A stretch of DNA of 17,703 bases from Acidobacteriota bacterium (lineage in GTDB: Bacteria; Acidobacteriota; Blastocatellia; Pyrinomonadales; Pyrinomonadaceae), in the NCBI GenBank assembly GCA_023415725.1, contig JAEZJR010000134.1, forward strand, positions 1 to 17,703. Reading direction: 5' to 3'. Under the pieces are notes generated by a model. The model saw only the letters and a program-made list of their open reading frames with translations. It searched no databases and was not told the origin of the DNA. Positions 6,322-13,289 of this stretch are shown in pieces (positions within the stretch are counted from its first letter, which is position 1; every line of letters starts with the position of its first letter). Made by a program: the position numbers and the translations under genes.

Positions 6322-6795
6322 TCAAAAGCCCTCGTCGGACCAATTTCTTTTCCTAAATTTTCCTTCGGTCCAGAAACTCTTGTGCAATTCGATCTTGGGT
6401 TCGCCCGAGTGCGGGTCGATGACGGTAACTACGTCGAAGCGGTGCTTCACATTTCGTATATTGAAGAGACGGCGGTAGACGCGGGCGGTGCGGGTGACGA
6501 CGCGCTGCTTTCGCAGATCGACGTTGCTCAGCGGCCCGGCGAAGTCCGTGGCGGAACGCGTCTTCACCTCTACGAAACAAAGCGTGTCGCCATCGAGGGC
6601 GACGATGTCGATCTCACCTTTGACCAGTGCCCCAATATTGTTGCGGCCGATCGGGGCTGTGAAATTGGCCGCCACGATGCGGTAGCCGGAACGTACGAGA
6701 AACTCCAGCGCGAGGCTTTCACCGCGGTCGCCGATCTCGCGAAAGGCAGTTAGCTTAACCTTAACTTCGCCCAAAATTGATGATGGTCCGGTCAT
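6322..6795 (-). CDS. YraN/UPF0102 family predicted nuclease-fold protein
   Basis: The family signature is complete: GDRGESLALEFLVRSGYRIV, then GEIDIVALDGDTLCFVEVKT with R. GE..., GEID and EVK are the acidic and Lys positions of a PD-(D/E)XK-like nuclease fold. Cellular function is not settled; some homologues are linked to DNA uptake or processing. Between NF and GEID there is an extra stretch (TAPIGRNNIGALVK) about ten residues longer than in typical YraN. I start at ATG 6795 (MTGPSSILGEV, 157 aa). An upstream ATG at 6843 is in frame, but a perfect TATAAT (minus strand, 6825-6820) lies between the two, which favours the shorter form if it is a real -10 box. It usually neighbours rnhB; not here. 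Confidence 0.85.
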   Translation of the reverse strand: MTGPSSILGEVKVKLTAFREIGDRGESLALEFLVRSGYRIVAANFTAPIGRNNIGALVKGEIDIVALDGDTLCFVEVKTRSATDFAGPLSNVDLRKQRVVTRTARVYRRLFNIRNVKHRFDVVTVIDPHSGEPKIELHKSFWTEGKFRKRNWSDEGF

Positions 6796-6819
6796 TTCGA
6801 TTTCCGCAAGTTCGGCGGA

Positions 6820-6825
6820 ATTATA
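6820..6825 (-). promoter_or_regulatory. Candidate -10 box for the yraN-like gene
   Basis: TATAAT reads on the minus strand 24 bp before ATG 6795. No good TTGACA is found 16-18 bp further up, so the promoter call is tentative. It bears on the choice of start codon. Confidence 0.35.
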
Positions 6826-6940
6826 GCAAATGAACGGCGTCATCCGGACCGATCATGTTGGCCACTTTCGGTGGGTGAACTGACCGATAATTTTCAGTGT
6901 CCAAACAATCCAAACTGCTGATAAGGCTGGGATCGGCTCA

Positions 6941-6983
6941 AAAACCGGGCCGGATCTAATACGTTTCGATCCGGCCCGGTTTT
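6941..6983. terminator. Intrinsic terminator after the ScyD-like gene
   Basis: AAAACCGGGCCGGATC (6941-6956) and GATCCGGCCCGGTTTT (6968-6983) form a perfect 16-bp stem with an 11-nt loop. It lies 13 bp beyond the stop of the minus-strand propeller gene; read on that strand the stem ends in TTTT. The A/T flanks make it usable in both directions. Confidence 0.93.
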
Positions 6984-6996
6984 CAATTTTTCATTT

Positions 6997-8154
6997 TTAC
7001 TGTTCGATACGGATGACCGCGCCGTCTTCCGGCAAGACACTGGCGACGGTTACGTAAAGAGCACCATCCGGGCCGACCGCCACCCCACCGGGGGCGAAAA
7101 GATACTGCGGTCCACTCAGAACTACCGTTTGGGTCCCGTTTGGATATATCCGAACGAGCCGGCCGCCATCGCCGAAATTCGGGATGGCATTCTGCGCGAT
7201 CTCGAGGACGTAAAACGAGCCGTCGGGGCCGCAGGTAATATCGATGATATTCGTGAAGTCCGTGTACGCGACCACCGGAGTTCCCCCGCCTTGCGGCACG
7301 CGGTAAACGCTTGCGATGCCGACCGTGAACGGGCCGCCGGTGAGCTGGCCGACGTAAATAGTTCCGTCGGGGCATTGGGTAACGGAAGTGGGGACCGCCT
7401 GTACGGAAGGCACCGGCGGCGGGACTCCCGGAGGCCGGTTAACTCGCGGGAAGACGGCGAGCGTGGAGATCTTTTCGTTCGCGGAGATCTTCAGGAGGTC
7501 GTTTCCACCGGCGTCAGCCACGAGCAGGGCACCGGGAAGAGCCAGCAGTCCGTACGGGTTGCTGTCCGGAACGAATCCGTCGGGGTTGTTCGCCGCTTCG
7601 TAATCGCCGAGGTCTTGCTGCAGCGAGTAATTTCCGCTCGGGTTGAACCGTGCGATGCGGTCATAATTGTGGGCGAATTCTTCGAAGTAAGTCTCGCGAA
7701 GGGTCGGATTGCCGCCAAGACCGATGCTGAAATATGCATTGCCCATGCCGTGGAATACGACGTCATGCGGGCCGGTGGCCCCGATCGCCGGGCCTTCCGG
7801 TGGGATAAGGGACGGCAGACCGGTCAGTACGCGAGTGAGCTCACCCGACCGACGATCGATCCGGGCGATCGAACCGGTAAAAGCCGCACACATCTCCTCG
7901 CCGTTACCCATCACTCCGCAAAGGTCCGTCGGGGTGCCATTGGCGGCGGCCTCGGCGACGTAAAGGTCGCCATTCGGGGCAAAATTCAAACCGCGCGGGT
8001 TATGAAGACCCGTTGCCACGACGGTCACCTCCAGCCGCGGCGCGGGCGGCAGAGGACCCGCCTCGCCGACGGTGGTGAAGTGAAGAGCAAAAGCGACCGC
8101 GACAAAAGTAAAAGCGGTCAGAAAGATAAAGGCAGAATTCTTCGAGATCCTCAT
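6997..8154 (-). CDS. ScyD/ScyE-family secreted beta-propeller protein
   Basis: From ATG 8154 the product is 385 residues. A strong AGGAGGG sits 6 bases upstream, so this start is chosen over the longer in-frame ATG at 8262. A signal peptide or anchor follows (KNSAFIFLTAFTFVAVAFAL). The rest is a propeller of NHL-like repeats: VVATGLHNPRGLNFAPNGDL, then PYGLLALPGALLVADAGGND, TQCPDGTIYVGQLTGG, ITCGPDGSFYVLEIAQNA and FAPGGVAVGPDGALYVT. This is the pattern of ScyD/ScyE-like proteins, named from cyanobacterial scytonemin loci. No other scytonemin gene is near, so the name indicates fold and not pathway. An export or extracellular binding/lactonase-like role is possible. It forms a single-gene unit with its own terminator. 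Confidence 0.85.
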   Translation of the reverse strand: MRISKNSAFIFLTAFTFVAVAFALHFTTVGEAGPLPPAPRLEVTVVATGLHNPRGLNFAPNGDLYVAEAAANGTPTDLCGVMGNGEEMCAAFTGSIARIDRRSGELTRVLTGLPSLIPPEGPAIGATGPHDVVFHGMGNAYFSIGLGGNPTLRETYFEEFAHNYDRIARFNPSGNYSLQQDLGDYEAANNPDGFVPDSNPYGLLALPGALLVADAGGNDLLKISANEKISTLAVFPRVNRPPGVPPPVPSVQAVPTSVTQCPDGTIYVGQLTGGPFTVGIASVYRVPQGGGTPVVAYTDFTNIIDITCGPDGSFYVLEIAQNAIPNFGDGGRLVRIYPNGTQTVVLSGPQYLFAPGGVAVGPDGALYVTVASVLPEDGAVIRIEQ

Positions 8155-8291
8155 CGAAACCCTCCTGTTGCAAACAGAATGAGCGCGCATGTGGACAGCG
8201 GTGGGAACGACGGTTTCACCGGACCCATCGAAACGGACCCGATCATACGCAGAAACCGGCACTCGGAATTGAGATCAGGAGGGAATTTTTA

Positions 8292-8307
8292 TCACCAAAC
8301 TTGGTGA
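8292..8307. promoter_or_regulatory. Short palindrome upstream of the ScyD-like gene
   Basis: TCACCAA (8292-8298) and TTGGTGA (8301-8307) are exact inverted arms separated by AC. It lies 138 bp before ATG 8154 and 32 bp after the end of the four-helix-bundle gene. The size fits a dimeric regulator site, but no second copy is seen. Confidence 0.35.
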
Positions 8308-8338
8308 GAGTCAATGAATTTCGTATTTTGGAGGGCAA

Positions 8339-8692
8339 TCACCCGTCGAGCCGACGATTCAATCCGCTTAGCATCTTCCTTATCTCTACGATACGTTCGA
8401 CGTAATCGATGTGAATTGGATCATTAAGAAAAGTCAGATCCTTTGCCATCAAGGCGTAGTATTCCAGTCGATTACTCAACGCGATCGCATTTCCGATCAA
8501 TTTGGAGAATTCAGCATTACTCTCCTTTGCGCAGCCTTCGGCGATATAAGCGGGAATATCGACGCTTGTTTTCCGCAATGTGTTTCGCAATCCAAACAAT
8601 TCTTCTTTGGGAAAGTCTGAAGTGATCTTGTAGGTAAAAAGAGCCAATTCGTGAGCTTTCTGCCAGACCTTGAGGTTCTTAAAATCTTGCAT
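8339..8692 (-). CDS. Four-helix-bundle protein (23S rRNA intervening-sequence type)
   Basis: This 117-residue, all-helical protein starts MQDFKNLKVWQKAHELALFT. It has the family features F..L.VW..A..L, the central FGLRNTLRKTSVDIPAYIAE plus GCAKES, and a C-terminal RIVEIRKMLSGLNRRLDG. These match the S23 ribosomal / four-helix bundle family (TIGR02436), first seen as an ORF in intervening sequences of Leptospira 23S rRNA and now found at many chromosomal sites. Biochemical function is unknown. Length is normal and no disruption is seen. Upstream of its start (8705-8773) is a cluster of GGAAACTG-type repeats, an association worth noting. No rRNA gene is near. Confidence 0.9.
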   Translation of the reverse strand: MQDFKNLKVWQKAHELALFTYKITSDFPKEELFGLRNTLRKTSVDIPAYIAEGCAKESNAEFSKLIGNAIALSNRLEYYALMAKDLTFLNDPIHIDYVERIVEIRKMLSGLNRRLDG

Positions 8693-8704
8693 GAGGTTTT
8701 TGAA

Positions 8705-8773
8705 CAGTTTCCAGTATTCAGTTTCCAGTCACCAGTTTGCCTCTGGAAACTCGAAACTGATAACCGGAAACTG
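8705..8773. repeat. Cluster of CAGTTTCCAG / GGAAACTG repeats
   Basis: CAGTTTCCAG occurs at 8705-8714 and 8719-8728, and inverted forms follow: CTGGAAAC (8743-8750), GAAACTG (8753-8759) and CCGGAAACTG (8764-8773). Direct and inverted copies allow a hairpin between 8721-8728 and 8743-8750. The cluster fills the 89-bp gap between the acyl-CoA mutase stop and the start of the four-helix-bundle gene. A related cagttggcagtttgcag string lies at 4347-4363, after atpD. Confidence 0.65.
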
Positions 8774-8781
8774 TAGACAAA

Positions 8782-10455
8782 TCAAAATGCCGGTTCTTCG
8801 TAGATGCCGTATACGTCTCGGAGGGCGACGCAGATCTCTTCGACGGTGGCATAGGCGGCGACGGCCTCGATGATGGCGGGCATCGTGTTTTCGTCAGCCT
8901 GGGCCGCCTTTTTGAGTTTCTCGAGCGAGTTAGCGACGGCGCCGTTGTCGCGGGCCGATTTGACGCGGGCGAGGCGTTCGAGTTGATGGTCCCGGACGGT
9001 TTCGTCTATTTGGAGGATGTCGGTCTTGTGGATCTCCTCGTCCATGGCGTACTTGTTGACGCCGACGATCGACTGCTCGCCGCGTTCGACGGCCTTTTGG
9101 TACTGATAGGCCGACTCCTGGATCTCGCGTTGCGGGAAGCCGGCCTCCACTGCTTCGACCATACCGCCGAAGCCGTCGATCTTTGCGAAATAATCGAGGC
9201 AGCCGTCGATCATCTTCTCGGTGAGTGATTCGAGATAGTAGCTGCCGCCGAGCGGGTCGACGGTATTAACGACACCGGTCTCCTCGGCGATGATCTGCTG
9301 CGTGCGGAGAGCGATGAGAGCGGCCTGGTCGGTGGGAAGCGCGAGTGCTTCGTCGTAGGAATCGGTATGCAGCGACTGCGTGCCGCCGAGCACGCCGGCC
9401 AGGGCCTGGATCGCGACGCGAGCGATGTTGTTGAGCGGCTGCTGGACGGTAAGCGAGACGCCGGCCGTTTGCGTGTGGAAGCGGAGCTGCATCGTGCGCG
9501 GTTTTTTTGCCCCGAAGCGTTCCTTCATCGTTCGTGCCCACACGACGCGTGCCGCGCGGTACTTGGCGATCTCTTCGAAGAAGTCGTTGTGAGCGTTGAA
9601 GAAGAACGACAGCCGCGGGACGAAATCATCGACGTCCATTCCGCGGTCGACGCCGTACTGCACGTATTCGACACCGTCACGCAGGGTGAATGCGAGTTCC
9701 TGCAGAGCGGTCGCGCCGGCTTCGCGAATGTGATATCCCGACACGGAGATGGGGTTGTACTTCGGCACGTGCTTGGAGCAGTACTCGAACGTGTCGATGA
9801 CGAGTTTCATCGCCGGTTTGATCGGGTAGATCCATTCCTTTTGGGCGATGTATTCCTTGAGAATGTCGTTCTGGAGCGTTCCGGAGATCTTGTTGAAATC
9901 GGCCTTTTGCTTTTCGGCGACTACGAGGTACATCGCGAGGAAGATCGGGGCCGGTGCGTTGATCGTCTGCGAAACGGTAACCTGATCGAGCGGGATGCCG
10001 TCGAAAAGCGTTTCAAAATCGGCGAGCGACGATACGGCAACGCCGCACTTGCCGACCTCTCCTTCGCTCAACGGAGAATCGGCGTCGAGGCCCATCAGGG
10101 CGGGAAGATCGTAGGCGACGGAGAGGCCGGTTTGGCCGTGCTCCATGAGATATTTGAAGCGGGCGTTGGTGTTCTCGGGCGACGAGAAACCGGCGAATTG
10201 GCGCATCGTCCAAAGGCGACCACGGTAGCCGGTGGGGTGAATGCCGCGTTTGTACGGGAACTCGCCGGGGAAGCCGACCTCGATGCCATCGGAGTCCGCT
10301 TCGGTATAAAGGCGTTCGACCGGTTCGAGCGAAACGCCCTCGAAGGACTTCTTTCGCTCGGCGGTCTTTTCCAACACTTTGGCGAGCGTTTCCGCTTCCC
10401 AACGCTGCTTCTCAGCCTGTGCTTCAGTTAATGCTTCTTTGATCTCCGTGGCCAT
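8782..10455 (-). CDS. B12-dependent acyl-CoA mutase, catalytic (large) subunit; isobutyryl-CoA-mutase-like active site
   Basis: This 557-residue protein is the substrate-binding TIM-barrel subunit of the methylmalonyl-CoA mutase family, which rearranges acyl-CoA carbon skeletons with adenosylcobalamin. It ends soon after IVGVNKY (463-469) plus a helical tail and has no C-terminal DxHxxG cobalamin domain, so a separate small subunit must be supplied from elsewhere. Family motifs include GRLWTMRQFAGF (79-90), GQTGLSVAYDLP (107-118), SGTLQNDILKEYIAQ (191-205), SGYHIREAGATA (239-250) and GGTQSLHTDSYDEA (357-370). Against Propionibacterium MutB, Tyr89 corresponds to Phe87 and Arg207 to Gln205; His244 is kept as His242. 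Phe/Gln is the isobutyryl-CoA mutase pattern, so the substrate is probably isobutyryl/n-butyryl-CoA. No mutase chaperone gene is adjacent. The ATG at 10455 has no clear Shine-Dalgarno. Confidence 0.93.
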   Translation of the reverse strand: MATEIKEALTEAQAEKQRWEAETLAKVLEKTAERKKSFEGVSLEPVERLYTEADSDGIEVGFPGEFPYKRGIHPTGYRGRLWTMRQFAGFSSPENTNARFKYLMEHGQTGLSVAYDLPALMGLDADSPLSEGEVGKCGVAVSSLADFETLFDGIPLDQVTVSQTINAPAPIFLAMYLVVAEKQKADFNKISGTLQNDILKEYIAQKEWIYPIKPAMKLVIDTFEYCSKHVPKYNPISVSGYHIREAGATALQELAFTLRDGVEYVQYGVDRGMDVDDFVPRLSFFFNAHNDFFEEIAKYRAARVVWARTMKERFGAKKPRTMQLRFHTQTAGVSLTVQQPLNNIARVAIQALAGVLGGTQSLHTDSYDEALALPTDQAALIALRTQQIIAEETGVVNTVDPLGGSYYLESLTEKMIDGCLDYFAKIDGFGGMVEAVEAGFPQREIQESAYQYQKAVERGEQSIVGVNKYAMDEEIHKTDILQIDETVRDHQLERLARVKSARDNGAVANSLEKLKKAAQADENTMPAIIEAVAAYATVEEICVALRDVYGIYEEPAF

Positions 10456-10593
10456 AACTTATGTGTGTATAAAAGGTGATTTTATCATAATGGTGCGTAA
10501 ACTAATGGGAGTCGTTCGGCGGGGGCAATGGGTGAGCGGTGTGTCTCGACCGGTTTTATTCATCTTGATCTGTGATTTGGCGATCTTAACCAC

Positions 10594-10658
10594 AGAATAA
10601 GAAGAATAAGAAGAATAAGAAGAAGAATAAGAGGAAGAGGATGAAGATCAAGAAGAGG
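10594..10658. repeat. Purine-rich low-complexity tract
   Basis: GAATAAGAA is repeated three times exactly at 10595-10621 and then decays into GAAGAATAAGAGG-like sequence up to about 10658. One strand is nearly all purine. It lies in the 286-bp gene-free interval 10456-10741, which otherwise holds only the mutase promoter region and a terminator. Confidence 0.75.
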
Positions 10659-10689
10659 AACCACGGAACACACGGAAGTGAGCGGAAAT

Positions 10690-10710
10690 AGCCCGATGGT
10701 TGGTCGGGCT
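10690..10710. terminator. Intrinsic terminator
   Basis: AGCCCGA (10690-10696) and TCGGGCT (10704-10710) form a 7-bp stem with a 7-nt loop. TTGGTTTTGTTATTT follows on the plus strand and ATTTCC on the minus strand. It is 31 bp beyond the stop of the minus-strand gene at 10742, so it probably ends that transcript. Confidence 0.7.
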
Positions 10711-10741
10711 TTGGTTTTGTTATTTCATCTGGTTCGAATCG

Positions 10742-11275
10742 TTAATATTCCGCCCGGTTGAGGTCTTCCACGAGAGAGGTGTTGTCGGGGAAGTAGCGGA
10801 TGTCGTCGATGACCCAGCGGCCGTTTTCTTTGGACATGTTAACGGCGTAGAGGATGTCGGGGATGTTGCAGCCTTTTGGGTATTTGAAATAGACATCGAC
10901 GTTGCCGAGGTCGCCTTTGACGGTGACCTGGCCATAGGAGATCTGGCGGCGGTAGTTCTTTCCGTTGAGTTCGCAAACCTCGTCGAGCGGGCGGAACGGC
11001 AGGCCGTCGCCGAAGTGGGGTTTGTCGGTCGGGTTCGCCTTAAGGAATTCTTTTTCTCTGGCAAGTTCGTTTATTAGGAGTTTATAAAGTTCGGCCGAGA
11101 ACCAACGCTTTCGGGCGTCGATGTTCCGGCGGTTGAAGACTTGCGAATTTGCCGAATCGAACCGGTAAAATGCGGCGACCGTCGATCTGGGGCCTGCGAT
11201 CTTCGCCTGGGCGGAAACCGCAACGGTTGCGGCAAGCATCAAAATAATTGCGAGCGTAGTTCGTGCAGTGAACAT
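10742..11275 (-). CDS. Secreted protein, DUF3828/NTF2-like, unknown function
   Basis: I start at ATG 11275, which gives 177 residues with a signal peptide (MFTARTTLAIILMLAATVAV, cleavage after SAQA). The ATG at 11353 would put 26 non-hydrophobic residues in front of it and overlap the divergent promoter region. The mature part reads STVAAFYRFDSANSQVFNRR, then IDARKRWFSAELYKLL, DKPHFGDGLPFRPLDEVC and ENGRWVIDDIRYFPDN. The closing NGRWVIDDIRY is typical of DUF3828-like and other NTF2-fold secreted proteins. Two cysteines (in DEVCEL and PKGCNI) could form a disulfide. The divergent lipoprotein starts 78 bp away, so the two may share regulation. Family assignment is by eye. Confidence 0.75.
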   Translation of the reverse strand: MFTARTTLAIILMLAATVAVSAQAKIAGPRSTVAAFYRFDSANSQVFNRRNIDARKRWFSAELYKLLINELAREKEFLKANPTDKPHFGDGLPFRPLDEVCELNGKNYRRQISYGQVTVKGDLGNVDVYFKYPKGCNIPDILYAVNMSKENGRWVIDDIRYFPDNTSLVEDLNRAEY

Positions 11276-11353
11276 AAGCTTACTGACGTGTTCGTGACTC
11301 AGGTTTTGCAGGAGCGGTTTTGCAATCCCGCGCTTTTTACTTAAGATTGCCAA

Positions 11354-11851
11354 ATGCGATTCCTCAGACGGGGAGCCCTCATCCCGATAATTCTAATCTC
11401 GATCTTCTTCACGGGCTGCGGCGGAAACGCCGGGGACGGGGCGAATAATGCCAATTCAGCGGTCAGTTCCGTCGCGAGCAATTCCAACAAAGCCAACACG
11501 AACGGCGAAGAGCTGGGGATGCTGATCAATTTCGCGTGGGAGACCGAGGATCTCGCGTGGAAGAAGGACGAGGCCAGGAAGACACTGACAGCTGCGTTCA
11601 GACTCTCACCGGAGGACGCGAAGAAGTTTTCGGACCAGCTCGCCGCGAAAGGGCAGGGAGCTCCGAAGGAGGTCTCGGTGGAAGATTGGTTCCCGGCGGA
11701 GTTGATCGCACAGGGCGAGAGCCGGGGTGGTTCGTCGGTGCCTGCGACGGCGTATCCGGCAGACGATCTTTACCAGCCTCCTTATAACCAGGGAACCATT
11801 TCGCGGGTAGAAGGCACGGATTATTTCGTTGTCGAAGTGCATGCCCAGTAG
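11354..11851 (+). CDS. Predicted lipoprotein, unknown function
   Basis: This 165-residue protein begins MRFLRRGALIPIILISIFFT followed by GC; FFTGC is a plausible lipobox, so the mature protein would start at Cys22 and be anchored to a membrane. A low-complexity Asn/Ala/Ser linker follows (NANSAVSSVASNSNKANTN), then a compact domain with WETEDLAWKKDEARKTLTAA, LSPEDAKKFSDQLAAKG and VEDWFPAELIAQGE, ending GTISRVEGTDYFVVEVHA. I do not recognise the domain. It diverges from the secreted DUF3828-like gene, and its stop lies one base from the stop of the converging sigma-54 activator gene, leaving no room for a terminator. No good Shine-Dalgarno precedes the ATG. Confidence 0.82.
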   Translation: MRFLRRGALIPIILISIFFTGCGGNAGDGANNANSAVSSVASNSNKANTNGEELGMLINFAWETEDLAWKKDEARKTLTAAFRLSPEDAKKFSDQLAAKGQGAPKEVSVEDWFPAELIAQGESRGGSSVPATAYPADDLYQPPYNQGTISRVEGTDYFVVEVHAQ

Positions 11852-11852
11852 C

Positions 11853-13199
<1,347 letters not shown>

Positions 13200-13289
13200 A
13201 TTTAAGATAAGAACGGCAGTTTACCACACGCCTTTATAGTTGCCGGATTTTCGTGTAGCATCGGAAAATATCTCCTCGGGGCTTTCTCA

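Noticed and set aside
8155..8262. N-terminal extension of the ScyD-like protein from 8262
   Set aside because: The 36 added residues are polar and precede the signal sequence. AGGAGGG sits directly before ATG 8154.
7129..8307. 392-codon open frame on the plus strand opposite the ScyD-like gene
   Set aside because: The protein is Arg/Asp/Gly-rich with no recognisable motif, and the opposite strand has a signal peptide, propeller repeats and a strong Shine-Dalgarno. It is an antisense shadow of GC-rich coding sequence.
9367..10431. 354-codon open frame opposite the acyl-CoA mutase
   Set aside because: The mutase frame carries every family motif; the antisense product is Arg/Glu/Val-rich low-information sequence.
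10594..10658. Possible short coding region in the purine tract
   Set aside because: Low complexity, no ribosome-binding site, and no conserved-looking peptide.
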